64,000 nucleotides of DNA, taken from contig NZ_AP022583.1 of assembly GCF_010731635.1 (NCBI RefSeq), positions 806,001 to 870,000 on the forward strand, in the 5' to 3' direction. Shown here one piece after another: positions 10,040 to 18,982 of this stretch. Each line of letters starts with the position of its first letter. Position 1 is the stretch's first letter. The notes beneath the pieces were generated by a model. The model had not been told where the DNA came from, made no database searches, and saw nothing but the letters and a program-made list of their open reading frames with translations. This DNA is from Mycobacterium noviomagense (GTDB lineage Bacteria > Actinomycetota > Actinomycetes > Mycobacteriales > Mycobacteriaceae). The translations under genes and the position numbers were made by a program.

Positions 10040-10787
10040 GGGCCCCTAACGCGCGGCGCGATGTCACCCTGCGCGGTCGTCTGGGTGGCGGCGCACTGGG
10101 TTACGCGGCGAACGGGAAGCTGATCGAGGTGTACGACCCAACAATCGTGTTGCGCTTGGTACTCGGGAGGTAGCGATCGAACCGATAGGGGTGGTTACCT
10201 CCTTCAAAACCCTACTCAGGGCATCGACGGTGAGAGCCTAGTACCCCGTGTCGACCGTATGCACGGACGCGTGCTCAGCTCACACACCTCGTCGCGCCCG
10301 CGGAAGGCTTGGCTGGCGTCGTCGGTGCATTGAAGCTGGCCCGAGCGTCGCAGCCGACGAACAATAGCAGCAGCTTCTCCGGTTCGCCGGTGACCGTGAC
10401 TGCGGGTCTGCGGCTGAGGATAACCAACGTCTCGCCTTCCGGTGTATGAAGCGCCAGTCGCGCCAAGACCGGCAGGGGCCGCGTCAGCACTTGCACGGTA
10501 TCGGCACCGACCTTGCGCCGTTGCGCCACACCACCTTGCCCCAGAACCTGTCGACCAGGTCGTGCCCGCGCCCGAAGAAAATTTTGTGTTCACTCGTTGC
10601 ATGCCACCGAGACTCAAACCGATTCTCGGCTTAAACTTACTCAATGTTGTCGGAAACGGTTACGCTCGTCACTTTCGAGTCGGTTGAGGTGAACTCGTCG
10701 GAGAAACAATCCCCGCCGTGTTCGACGGCTATGAGTAACTCCGGACCTAAAAGCGAAATTACAAGCTTTTGAGGGGCTAGGAAATTG
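10040..10787. other. Degraded intergenic zone
   Basis: No intact gene is visible in these 748 bp. On the plus strand about 10050-10173 reads as a plausible gene tail (DVTLRGRLGGGALGYAANG then VYDPTIVL, stop), but it lacks a start and is unrecognised. The minus strand carries a broken gene, listed separately. Base composition drops towards AT-rich from about 10640. Confidence 0.5.
10275..10529 (-). pseudogene. Remnant of a TIGR03085-type (mycothiol maleylpyruvate isomerase superfamily) protein
   Basis: The frame reads ARLALHTPEGETLVILS and PAVTVTGEPEKLLLLFVG, which matches the C-terminal part of TIGR03085-family proteins (pattern RTPEGxTL, PAVTVTGEPGELLLFxFGR). The N-terminal metal-binding helical bundle is not found upstream in any single frame, and the conserved FGR became VGC. 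It is probably a decayed gene with frameshifts between 10530 and 10640. Confidence 0.45.
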
Positions 10788-11588
10788 ATGCACAAGCGGT
10801 ACCTGAGAATTAATGTTAACTTTTCCTGGCACTTGGTCTGGATTTTTGCTTTATTAGAAGGAGTTACGGTTCCTTTGGTGCCGTTATGTTTCGAAAGCGG
10901 GCGAAGCGTCGACTCAAGTGCTTTATCTGAGGCCGTCGGCGCGAACTTCGTAACATTTGCCGAGAATATGGCGTTTACCGGTGCGTACGGAATGTCGATC
11001 GGGTTTATCGGGACATTGACCGTTTGTCTATTGTTGAACTATATTGCGTTTCGGAGAATACATGCGCATCTTGATAGCGCAGTAATTACGCGGGTGGCTC
11101 CTCCTCTAATTATCGCGCTATGGGGAGGTTTATTGTTAGCGGTCATCTTTTGGATACAGCAGTGCATTAGTGGGGCATTGGCGCTCTCCCTGGTGCCGAA
11201 TCTAATGGCCTTCGGATTTGTCTCTGCCGCGGGTAGTATCATCGTCACTGGCTTCATTTACATGCTAGCCATAAAGGGCATGCCGGCATGCGGGATCCAA
11301 TTAATTACTACAGAGCGACGACGACTATTGTTAGCCAAGGTTCCAATTGTCTCTTTTGCTACTTTAATTGGACTCTATGAAGCGTTGGCGGCGCCAATTC
11401 TGCATATATGGGAATTAGTGCCCCAACATAAATTATTAATTGCGCTGCTTATGGGTTTACTAGGCGGTGCACTTAGTAGCTTCATAACAGTGACGATAGC
11501 TCACATACCTGCGATTAAGCAGCATCTATGGGTACAGTTCTCCGAAGTGCCCGCTAATATAGAGCGACACGTATTCCATGCGCATTGA
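10788..11588 (+). CDS. AT-rich integral membrane protein of unknown function
   Basis: A 266-residue protein with about six predicted membrane segments, such as IGFIGTLTVCLLLNYIAF and LLIALLMGLLGGALSSF. It matches no family I recognise. Its codon use stands apart from all neighbours: many TTA, ATA, AAT and AAA codons and a GC content near 47 percent by eye, against about 65 percent around it. That points to recent acquisition from a low-GC source. GAGGGG lies about 10 bp before the ATG at 10788; a TTG one codon earlier is an alternative start. Confidence 0.7.
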   Translation: MHKRYLRINVNFSWHLVWIFALLEGVTVPLVPLCFESGRSVDSSALSEAVGANFVTFAENMAFTGAYGMSIGFIGTLTVCLLLNYIAFRRIHAHLDSAVITRVAPPLIIALWGGLLLAVIFWIQQCISGALALSLVPNLMAFGFVSAAGSIIVTGFIYMLAIKGMPACGIQLITTERRRLLLAKVPIVSFATLIGLYEALAAPILHIWELVPQHKLLIALLMGLLGGALSSFITVTIAHIPAIKQHLWVQFSEVPANIERHVFHAH

Positions 11589-11927
11589 TTGTCCGCTCCG
11601 TAAACGGCCTCAAATCCTCGGCGTGACCGCGCTCGCACCAGGTTAGGACCCTTTCAGGGCGCAAGTTGCTGAGTTACCGTGCCATCGCGCGGTTGCTCGC
11701 CGCGCCGGTGTACCCACACCCCGGCCCTCGCCTTTGAACACCCGGTGGGGCCATTAATGCCGCTATGGCGGCGGATTGCCTCGCGGGAGTAGGCCCGGGT
11801 AGTGGAAAGACCACCGGATCCTTGTCTGCGAATCGAGCGCACCGCGCGGTGGCCGCGGTTTAGAAGATGGTGTGCAGCGGCGCCGCGACGCCTTACGAGC
11901 CGATTCCGAAGCTCACGGCTCCCACTA
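11589..11927. other. Intergenic, nothing recognised
   Basis: About 340 bp return to high GC. Short frames exist on both strands, but none shows a ribosome-binding site, a family motif or sensible codon bias. Confidence 0.5.
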
Positions 11928-12083
11928 CTAGTGGTGCGAGCCGATGCTGAAGCCGACCCCTCCCATTGCTGCGACTGGGCCGCCGGGGGTTGGCATCGTA
12001 CATCCCGATGTTAGCAATCCAGCGGTCAGCACCGCGGCCACTACGGCAGCCCTGAGCGTCCTCTTGCGGGTCTGTGCTTTCAT
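11928..12083 (-). CDS. Mini-lipoprotein
   Basis: A 51-residue product: MKAQTRKRTLRAAVVAAV, a hydrophobic stretch, the lipobox LTSGC, then a Gly/Pro/Met-rich tail ending FSIGSHH. The ATG at 12083 has GGAGAGAAAGG about 8 bp upstream. A longer frame starts at 12161 but would bury the signal sequence. Function unknown; small lipoproteins of this kind occur widely in mycobacteria. Confidence 0.5.
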   Translation of the reverse strand: MKAQTRKRTLRAAVVAAVLTAGLLTSGCTMPTPGGPVAAMGGVGFSIGSHH

Positions 12084-12379
12084 CACTCGTGCCTTTCTCT
12101 CCGGGGTGAATTGCCACGGGTCTTTAGCTAATACACCCATCGAAATGTTATCGCCGTTCATGCCCAGACGGACGGTTTTCTGTTAATTGCGTTCAGCAGG
12201 GGTGGGCCGGCTCGCGCGGTTCATTCATCTTCGTCAGCACCGGTCAGCTGGTTGGAATTGCTCCGGGTGGACGCGATGCCGGCGCTCGCCGCGGCTCCAG
12301 CCGTGACGGCTGCGTTCGTGGGCGTGACTTGACGACTTGAGAATCGGCGAGCAGGACACCGACCCTACGTTGCCAGGGC
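12084..12379. other. Intergenic, possible gene tail
   Basis: The minus strand at about 12220-12325 has a gene-like tail (AAVTAGAAASAGIAS, stop after GADEDE) without a recognisable beginning. Nothing else can be supported here. Confidence 0.35.
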
Positions 12380-12625
12380 CTTACATGCTCCGCCGCCGGG
12401 GAAAGCTGTCGCGTTCAGTCACTCAGTTCCCGCGGCCTCGTGCAGCAGGGCCAAAAGCGTTGATCACACCGCACGATCTTCGGCACACGGTTGCCAGTTT
12501 GGCGTTGAGCGCGGGTCCAACGTAGTTGCGGTGCAACCGGATACTCGGCCATGCGAAAGCATCCATCACGCTCGACCATGTACGCCGACTTGTTCACCGA
12601 CGACTTGGCATGGTCGCGGACCGCC
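12380..12625 (+). pseudogene. Broken tyrosine integrase, C-terminal remnant
   Basis: ITPHDLRHTVASLALSAG is integrase box II. Past a stop the DNA still encodes, across at least two frameshifts, the equivalents of NVVAVQRMLGHAKASITLD and YADLFTDDL, which contain the box III His and the Tyr nucleophile. It sits about 80 bp before a tRNA-Ala 3' fragment, the same layout as the intact integrase beside the real tRNA at 41211. It is therefore probably the leftover integrase of an older element that used the same site. Confidence 0.75.
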
Positions 12626-12703
12626 TTAATTGACGCGATCCGATGTCCTACGGGCGAGCCATAGCGTGTGTTTTACCGCCAATGCCCCCACATGCTCAAA
12701 CCC

Positions 12704-12731
12704 TGTGGAGCTAAGGGGATTCGAACCCCTG
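12704..12731. repeat. attL: copy of the tRNA-Ala 3' end
   Basis: TGTGGAGCTAAGGGGATTCG and the eight bases after it are identical to 41209-41236. This is only the T-arm and acceptor 3' half of a tRNA, so it is an attachment-site copy rather than a second tRNA gene. Confidence 0.85.
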
Positions 12732-12843
12732 CTTCTACCTGCGGAAATACTGTTCAACCTGCCGGTTCGTTACGCCTCGTCCCCTAACAGTCCGGCTTGT
12801 TACCTGCGGTTTCGGTGTCGGGCCTTGACGGCGTCAAGAGGAG

Positions 12844-13839
12844 TCACTCGGACCCAGGGTCCGCTTCGCGGGGGAGATTCTTCAGCTGTTCCCGTAGTTG
12901 CGCAGCTTCGGATTCCAGCTTTTGTAGGCGTCGCTGCAAGGTCTCGCGGCGTGGCGGCTTTGGCTTCACCGGCTTGATCGGCTTCGGCTTGGGCGCAACC
13001 CAGCCGACACGCTGGTAGGCCACCACCGAACGAAGACATGCGCAGGTATGACACCGCGTAAAGGGCACAGGCTCGGGATGGTTCTCCGCGTAGACGCGCC
13101 GCCAGTACTCCTCCTCGTCGGGGTCGCCGTGGGCGACCATCTCAAGCATCTCCTCCAGGCCCCGCCACTTCTTGGACGGCTTGTTGTGGCCGATACCGTC
13201 ATCGGGCTTCCAATCGGGTTCGGTGCGCTCCTGGTGGAAATGGCCGCAGCCCAGCACGACGTCCCAGAGCGCGTACTCCTTCGCGGGTCGGATCACCTTG
13301 CCATCGATCTCTAACGGCTTGATGGTGTGGAGGTCGTCTCGACGCCTGGCCCACTCGACGATGTCCCGCACGGGGCCCCCGTGCGAGCGATACCTTCGGC
13401 ACTCGCTGTTGTACTGGCACAACCACTGCCCGGGTGGGAGCTTGTCCTTACCACGGACGCTGGGCCGGTGGGGCCTGATCGGTGGCTTATCGCCGTCCCG
13501 TTTCGCTTTGAGATCTTCTCTGATCTCCTCGTTCATCTGCTCGGTCGCTTCAGCGATCTCCCTCTCCGAGGGCTTCTGCATGCTGAAGTGGTAGGTGTCG
13601 GATTTCGCCAGGAGGCTGGCGACGTCGTCCCCAAGCGTCACGGCATCGCGGATGCAGCCGCAGTCCAGTTCGACGCGCCACTGATACGTCTCGTCGGGCT
13701 TCGGGACAAGCAGGTCGAAGATGGCAGCCCGCCCTGGGCCGTCAAGGAGGTTCGCTCTCTTCCAGTCGTCGTAGTCGCGCACAAGCTCCTCGCGGGCGAC
13801 GGGTTGGCCGGGCAGCTTGCGTTCAACCGGAGCGGTCAT
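12844..13839 (-). CDS. Hypothetical protein with repeated Cys/His-containing motif
   Basis: A 331-residue hydrophilic protein without a family I recognise. Two segments look like divergent copies of one unit: YQWRVELDCGCIRDAV at about 45-60 and YALWDVVLGCGHFHQE at about 205-220. Further cysteines occur in QWLCQYNSECRRYRS and RCHTCACLRS, so metal binding is possible. The C-terminus is Pro/Lys-rich and then a predicted coiled coil (LQRRLQKLESEAAQLREQL). The ATG at 13839 overlaps the preceding HTH gene by 17 bp, so the two are probably translated together. Confidence 0.6.
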   Translation of the reverse strand: MTAPVERKLPGQPVAREELVRDYDDWKRANLLDGPGRAAIFDLLVPKPDETYQWRVELDCGCIRDAVTLGDDVASLLAKSDTYHFSMQKPSEREIAEATEQMNEEIREDLKAKRDGDKPPIRPHRPSVRGKDKLPPGQWLCQYNSECRRYRSHGGPVRDIVEWARRRDDLHTIKPLEIDGKVIRPAKEYALWDVVLGCGHFHQERTEPDWKPDDGIGHNKPSKKWRGLEEMLEMVAHGDPDEEEYWRRVYAENHPEPVPFTRCHTCACLRSVVAYQRVGWVAPKPKPIKPVKPKPPRRETLQRRLQKLESEAAQLREQLKNLPREADPGSE

Positions 13840-14176
13840 ATCGCTTTCTCCTGATGAAATCGTCGAGATCTTCCGCCTGGACGAACGAGCGGCTGCCGAT
13901 CTTGAGTAGCGACAGTTCGCCTTCTGGGACCAATGCGTAGAACGTGGTGCGGCTGATGCCGCCGAGTTGCTGCCGGGCCTCGGTGACCGGCATGAGGTGC
14001 CGCATGTGCTTTTTGCTGCACCAGGGGCACACTTCGAAATCTTCCTCTGGCACCCTGGGACGTTCAACCACTCGTGCAGGCGGCGGTGTCGGGCGGGTCC
14101 GGTCGACGGCTTCCTGCACCGCTTCGTTAATGAGGTCGCGGAGGGCCTGGGCAAGGCGGTCAGCGGTGTCGCTCAT
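13823..14176 (-). CDS. Excisionase-type helix-turn-helix protein with Cys pair
   Basis: A 117-residue protein. The C-terminal half is a MerR/HTH_17-type DNA-binding domain (MPVTEARQQLGGISRTTFY, LLKIGSRSFVQAEDLDDFI), as in excisionases and small prophage regulators. The middle carries CPWCSKKH, a possible zinc site. The ATG at 14176 overlaps the stop of the frameshifted excisionase remnant upstream in an ATGA, which argues that the remnant and this gene once formed an operon. Confidence 0.65.
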   Translation of the reverse strand: MSDTADRLAQALRDLINEAVQEAVDRTRPTPPPARVVERPRVPEEDFEVCPWCSKKHMRHLMPVTEARQQLGGISRTTFYALVPEGELSLLKIGSRSFVQAEDLDDFIRRKRYDRSG

Positions 14177-14381
14177 CGCCAAGGTTTCGGATCGTCGGTG
14201 CGTTGAAATGTGTTGCGCTCTAACCATTCCAAGACGTCAGACCACCGGTAAGTACGCGGCTGCCGCGCTTGATGAACCTCGGCCTAGTCCCCCGGTAACG
14301 ATCCTGCGTGAGCGAAGCGGTCGTGGTGTGGAGGTACTTGGCGACTTTGGCGGGTGTCGCCAGTGCCGGTAGTTGAATCTG
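14173..14381 (-). pseudogene. Excisionase-like HTH remnant, frameshifted
   Basis: LATPAKVAKYLHTTTASL, DRYRGTRPRFIKRGSRVL is a typical HTH_17/excisionase domain. The continuation YRWSDVLEWLERNTF ... PKPWR lies one frame away. A single-base deletion near 14250 explains this, and the shifted frame ends in a TGA that overlaps the next gene's ATG. The N-terminus is lost at 14381, where IS1380 sequence begins in the same frame. Confidence 0.7.
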
Positions 14382-14934
14382 CGGCCGGTCCAGAAACGCC
14401 AGCAGCGGATGAAGACCGAAGGTCTTCTTCCAGGTAGCCCCCGCCTTCTCCTTGTTATCGGAGTGGTCGATGACCAGGGTAGCGTCGATGTCGATGTGCA
14501 ACCAGCCACCCGGTGCCGGAGCGGCTCCGGCGGCCCAGGCTGCCGCTCGGGCCGCAGCCCGGGCGGCACGCACCCCGGGTAGGTGCGCGGCGTCGATCCG
14601 CTCATCAACCAGCCGCCACATCGTGGTCGTCGAGGCTTTCGCACCCAGGACATGCTCACGGTCGCCGCACAGTTGTCCGACTGCGTCGATGCAGTCCGCC
14701 CCGTCGGCGACCACGACAGCCAGATCAGCGAAGACATCCCCGGGCGCGTACACCCACGGGCCGCGGTAGGTGTCTGCCAACGCGGCGGTGACCTGCGCCG
14801 ACGACCCGGTCAGCTCGGCGAGCTCACGCACCATGGCCATCCCGACATGCGACACGACACCATGGCCGTCGGCGGAAACTTTCACCCGCGATGCCACCGC
14901 GATATTCTTCACCTGCGAAGTGCCTTCCCGTCAG
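14382..14934 (-). mobile_element. IS1380-family transposase, 5' fragment
   Basis: The frame from 14912 reads SADGHGVVSHVGMAMVRELA, APGDVFADLAVVVADGADCI and LHIDIDATLVIDHSDNKEKA followed by TFGLHPLLAFLDRP, the N-terminal third of an IS1380-type DDE transposase. It breaks off after FLDRP and runs directly into the HTH remnant. The left terminal repeat is probably near 14915-14932 (GCGAAGTGCCTTCCCGTC). It cannot be active. Confidence 0.8.
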
Positions 14935-15303
14935 GACCTTTGAACCGTAAAGAAGTCCAATTATCCCTTGCAGGACAGGCACTTTCGCTTATCTACACCC
15001 CGACACTCACAACAATCCACGAAAAATTCGGGCTCAAAGCAGATTCACCGTGCTTCTCCGGAGACCTCCCCGATAACCGCAGTCCGTTTCCGGTGGTCTT
15101 GAAAGCTGACTGAGGTGATCGTTTGTCCAGCAATGGAACTGAGCGATTCTGTCCTGCGTCTAACCCGGCATGGATGACATCGAACGCGAAGCGATCCGCG
15201 CCGAAGGGCTGGACTCAGACGATCAGGCCGTCGTGACGGCGATCGACTAAGTCAGGTGGGAGCTGTCGATGTTAAGTCGGTGAGCAGGCCACCCGCTTCG
15301 ACG
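14935..15303. other. Possible second IS1380-like end and intergenic DNA
   Basis: GGACAGGCACTTTCGC at 14973-14988 resembles, in inverted orientation, the presumed IS end at 14915-14932. The AT-rich stretch after it (CCACGAAAAATTCGGGCTC) looks like the terminal region of such elements. If so, two IS ends face each other across about 40 bp. No gene is visible in the remaining 250 bp. Confidence 0.35.
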
Positions 15304-16353
15304 TCAATTCCGTCTGTCGCCGATGTAGGCACCGTTGGAGTCCTGGTGGCGCAGAGCGATTTCGGCGGCTTGGACTCGCCAGTCCACATCACCCATCGAG
15401 ACACCCCTGGGGTGAAGCCATTGACAGCCGAGACAGGCAGGACGCGCAATCTCAGGGACCGCGTCGAGGACGACCCCAGGATGCTGGGTCGGCCACTGGG
15501 CATGGTCCGTGCCGTGAAGCGCCTCATACTCTCGGCGCATGTCCTCACGCTGATCCCACAGCCTTCGGGCGATGTTAAGCCCGCTGGTTTTCCGCTTGAA
15601 GTCGATGAATGCGGTTACGCGCCTGGGCGGAAACAGGGCCTGGAAGTAGGGACCCCAGGTGGTATCTCCCGGTGGCGGCTGCCACGACTCGATTAATCTC
15701 TCTGCTCTGGTCTTCCGTAGATGACTCTCGAACACATGGCGGGCGTCGGGCTCGATCTCATCCTTGGAATTAGCTTCAGGAATGATCACGATTAACGGCT
15801 GTTCTGGCGTGCCCGATTTGGGTGCCTGTTCATCCTCTGACAGAGTGTCACCACGCCACTTCAACCAGTAATTCAGGTCGCCGTTGATGGTCTTCTCCAC
15901 TTGGTGGCCGCGTGCGCGTAGCTCCTCGGCGATGTCGTCGGCGAATACGCCGGGCAAGTAAAGCTGGTCGTAATTCCCGTTAGCCCACTCGACCTCACCA
16001 CCGTATTCGTCGATCAGGTCCTGCGGGAACCACTGCCTTTCCACCAACGGCAGCCATGGGCTGATTTCGTAATCCCCGCCGTTACCCCACATCACATCGT
16101 CAGGGCTGAAAGGGGCGTCGTCCGGAGGCATGTCGTCGTCTCCATGCCAGTTCTCCCACAGCTCGACGACGTGGTCCCAGTCTTCTGCAGGCATCGCCGC
16201 ATGGAACTCGCCCCAGGTCGTGGACCCTTCTACGGCGCGCAATATTTGAGCCACGCGCTGCGCGACGTCACGCTCAGCGAAAAGCACACCGTGATTCCAC
16301 GAGAGTGCGTATACGAGATCGAGTCGCCGAGACTCGTCTGGTTGCGCCACCAA
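15304..16353 (-). CDS. Hypothetical acidic protein
   Basis: A 349-residue protein rich in Trp, Asp and Glu, with no recognised domain. Notable stretches are WDHVVELWENWHGDDDMPPD, GDYEISPWLPLVERQWF and a C-terminal CLGCQWLH. The start is uncertain: TTG at 16353 or GTG at 16350, both close behind AGGGGGTG. It lies inside the island with no co-directional close neighbour. Confidence 0.55.
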   Translation of the reverse strand: MVAQPDESRRLDLVYALSWNHGVLFAERDVAQRVAQILRAVEGSTTWGEFHAAMPAEDWDHVVELWENWHGDDDMPPDDAPFSPDDVMWGNGGDYEISPWLPLVERQWFPQDLIDEYGGEVEWANGNYDQLYLPGVFADDIAEELRARGHQVEKTINGDLNYWLKWRGDTLSEDEQAPKSGTPEQPLIVIIPEANSKDEIEPDARHVFESHLRKTRAERLIESWQPPPGDTTWGPYFQALFPPRRVTAFIDFKRKTSGLNIARRLWDQREDMRREYEALHGTDHAQWPTQHPGVVLDAVPEIARPACLGCQWLHPRGVSMGDVDWRVQAAEIALRHQDSNGAYIGDRRN

Positions 16354-16518
16354 TCACCCCCTAGGCCGTCGTCTTCATTACGTCGTAGTTGACCGTGAAT
16401 GGTTCCGCACCAGCCCCTGGAAGGTGTCGAGCAGGCTGTCAGTGGGCGCAATGACCGAATGCCGTCACACCTCCCTCGTATCCTCCAATTATGGTCCTGC
16501 ACACACTGAGTGGAGTCA

Positions 16519-17028
16519 ATGACTGATCCAGCAGAGTCGGCAGTTCCGGCCCGTCTGGAGGAGCTGAAGCCGGGCGTTCGGGTGGCCGGTCTGCTGCCGG
16601 AGCCGGTGACGGTGCTCGCGGTGGCTTCCCACGGGCCGGATGCAGTCACGGTGACATTCCAAGGCGTAGACGGGGGCTTGGGCCAGCGGTTGCTGTACCG
16701 GACCGACGAGGCCCGCCTGGCGGTGCAGCCACCAGAAAGCCGGTGGCGGTTTGACGCGGACTCGGTGGAGTTCCTGTTGGCGGCTGAGGCGCTGCGCATC
16801 CGGATGGCCGGGCTGCACGACCCGATGGTCGCGGTGTCGACAAGCGCGGTAGACCCGTTGCCGCACCAGATCCGCGCCGTTTACGAGGAACTGCTGCCGC
16901 GTACACCCTTGCGGTTCCTGCTGGCCGACGACCCGGGTGCCGGCTGGAGATGCGGCCAACATCGTCGGGGGCATCGCGGATGTCCTGGAGAACAAGTCTC
17001 ACCGGTCCTCGATCGAACATCTAGGTGA
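16519..17028 (+). pseudogene. Truncated SNF2-type helicase, N-terminal fragment
   Basis: The start is intact (GGAG before the ATG at 16519). The first 140 residues (LKPGVRVAGLLP, RLLYRTDEARL, PLPHQIRAVYEELLPR, LRFLLADDPGAG) are the N-terminal region of large SNF2/RapA-like helicases of the DUF3883 type, often found in defence islands. The frame departs from the family exactly in the Walker A loop: DDPGAG should continue KT but reads WRCGQH. A deletion fused it to unrelated sequence, so no ATPase remains. Confidence 0.75.
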
Positions 17029-17134
17029 TCTCGCGGCAGTCTGGCTCTACCGGAACGACAAGCAGATCAAGCAAATTACTTACCGCGAGAACCCGGGTGA
17101 ATGTAGTTACACGGTGACCGTTCGTGCGCTTTGA
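16943..17134 (+). pseudogene. Unrecognised gene tail fused behind the helicase fragment
   Basis: In the next frame the DNA reads DAANIVGGIADVLENKSHRS, HLGDLAAVWLYRNDKQIKQ and ends TVTVRAL, stop. The codon bias looks real, but there is no start of its own. It may be the 3' end of the gene that lay at the other side of the deletion. Confidence 0.35.
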
Positions 17135-17220
17135 GCCGGAATGGTAGCGGCGGGCCCTTCAACGTCGTCTGCACTCGAACCCGATGCACCGCTCTGCGAT
17201 CAAAAGGAGACTGCACCACC

Positions 17221-17562
17221 ATGAGCGATGATGAGGTCATCACCACGCACGGCACGACCGAACTCACGATCCATCGCCGAGGCAGTCGCATCGCGCTCAC
17301 CCTGCCTGTTGCCCCCATGAGCGACATAGATCTGGGAAAGGTCGAACCAATCGGGCGTATCACGCTCGGTGACGAGCAACCGTGGAAGATGAATTACCTA
17401 GGGATCGACCAGGATACAGGTGCGTTGGTTCGCGGCTATCTCATCAACAACAGGCACCCCGAGAGTGCTTCGCTTGACGAACTGTCCCGCAATACGTGGC
17501 TGGCTGTGCGCGAGCTACCGGTCATCACAGAGGTATTTATAGGAACAGACAAGGATCTTTGA
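17221..17562 (+). CDS. Hypothetical protein
   Basis: A 113-residue soluble protein (MSDDEVITTHGTTELTIHRR, beta-rich, ending VFIGTDKDL) with no recognised family. AAAGGAG lies about 12 bp before the ATG at 17221. The 180 bp behind it hold nothing recognisable. Confidence 0.5.
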   Translation: MSDDEVITTHGTTELTIHRRGSRIALTLPVAPMSDIDLGKVEPIGRITLGDEQPWKMNYLGIDQDTGALVRGYLINNRHPESASLDELSRNTWLAVRELPVITEVFIGTDKDL

Positions 17563-17755
17563 CACATAAAGCAGGATGGCACGCACCTCCGCCGGTGACC
17601 ATCAGCGCTCAGGGAGCACCGGCCACTGTCACGGTGGCGTCGCCCCGGTATGTCCCTGCAGTGTCGCGTCGATGTGGTCCCGCGAAGTACTGGATACTCT
17701 GCGCGACAACTGATGCGCTCGTCATCCGAGCCGCCCAAGGGGGTGGAGTAAAGGG

Positions 17756-17989
17756 TCAGACCCGATCGAACTGTTGGTCGGGGTCCACTTCAACCGTGAC
17801 CGTCTCGCCCGCCTTGTGGACGAAGATTGTCATCTCAGTCCGCTCGTCGTTGAAGCCCTGGATGGTCGAACGAAGCCCAACCGACTGGGTTCCGCTTGTT
17901 GTGATGGGAAACGAAATATCCTCAGCGACGCTGAGATCCCGCACAGCGACCGATTGAATCTTGCCGAGGAATCTAGGTTGATCCGTCAT
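17756..17989 (-). CDS. Small hypothetical protein
   Basis: A 77-residue beta-rich protein (MTDQPRFLGKIQSVAVRDLS ... VTVEVDPDQQFDRV). The opposite strand is also open here, so the strand choice rests on codon bias and the compact start at 17989. Function unknown. Confidence 0.4.
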   Translation of the reverse strand: MTDQPRFLGKIQSVAVRDLSVAEDISFPITTSGTQSVGLRSTIQGFNDERTEMTIFVHKAGETVTVEVDPDQQFDRV

Positions 17990-18982
17990 GCCAAACAGCC
18001 TAGGCAGACGGGGCGACACTTGGTGTGTAAGAGCTCAACGACGGAAATCGCAGCCTGGCTTCGGGACACTTCCGGTGTCATCACCCTGTGGGAGCATCGC
18101 CTTATGTCGATCGCAATCCCCAGCGGCCAGCCGAACTATAGATTCATGCGCTACGTTCGACCGCCGGTGGACGAGACAGAGAAACATCCGCCGCTGTTTC
18201 CGCTCCGCCCCGAGACCAGGACGCTACGGCTGGGGATCGACACCACTACGGTGCCGAGCCCACCCGAGGGACACCTGGCCAGGTTCTTCGGACGTGAAGA
18301 GATAGACGTTCAGCTCATGGTTCCGGTCGGTGAGGAGGTCCCCACCGCCTGGACAGACGTGCTGCGCGAGCCGTTGGTACGCCAGATCGGCTTCACCACG
18401 CTCGAGGACGCGGCTAAGGAACTGGACACCCGGTACTTCTGGATCAGGACAGAGACTGAGCGCGAGACGTCAAACACCCGAGCGCACTTCTTCGACGTCT
18501 ACCAGCAGCTCGATGCGCAAACCGCACCCGCTGCTAGAGATCCGATCAGAATGGAACAGCGGCACCACGCCGCCGCTTACGCGGCCGCTGCCGCTGCGCT
18601 CGGCATCGATGCGATCGTGACCAACGCGCCGACCGTTGGGAGGTCCGACGTCGCCGACAATGATGTGGTCGCCAGCGTCACTCCTGACGACGCGGTGGCG
18701 CTCATCGGTCACTAACTCCGGGTGACATCCAACCCGATCGTCGGCATTGAGGTAAGCCAAATGGTCGGCGGCGGGATTCTGACGACGACAGAGTCGACCA
18801 AAACCATCGTGAATTCCTACCTCTGGGGTGTCGCGAGCGCGATGCCCTACTTTGATGTCTCGGTGCAACACATTGGCGCTGCAGAGGGCGGTCCCAAGGT
18901 TGTGGCCTGACCCCGGTTGGTTGGTCCACGGTGTGTGAGAGTCTGGCAGCCCAGGTTTTGGGCAGGAAGGCTCGACAAGATC

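Noticed and set aside
12704-12776. Second tRNA-Ala gene
   Set aside because: Only 28 bp match the tRNA 3' end; no anticodon or D-arm follows, so it is an attachment-site copy.
17496-17957. Plus-strand frame of 153 codons
   Set aside because: Overlaps the end of a better-supported gene and a more protein-like minus-strand frame; Ser/Thr/Arg-rich without a start signal.
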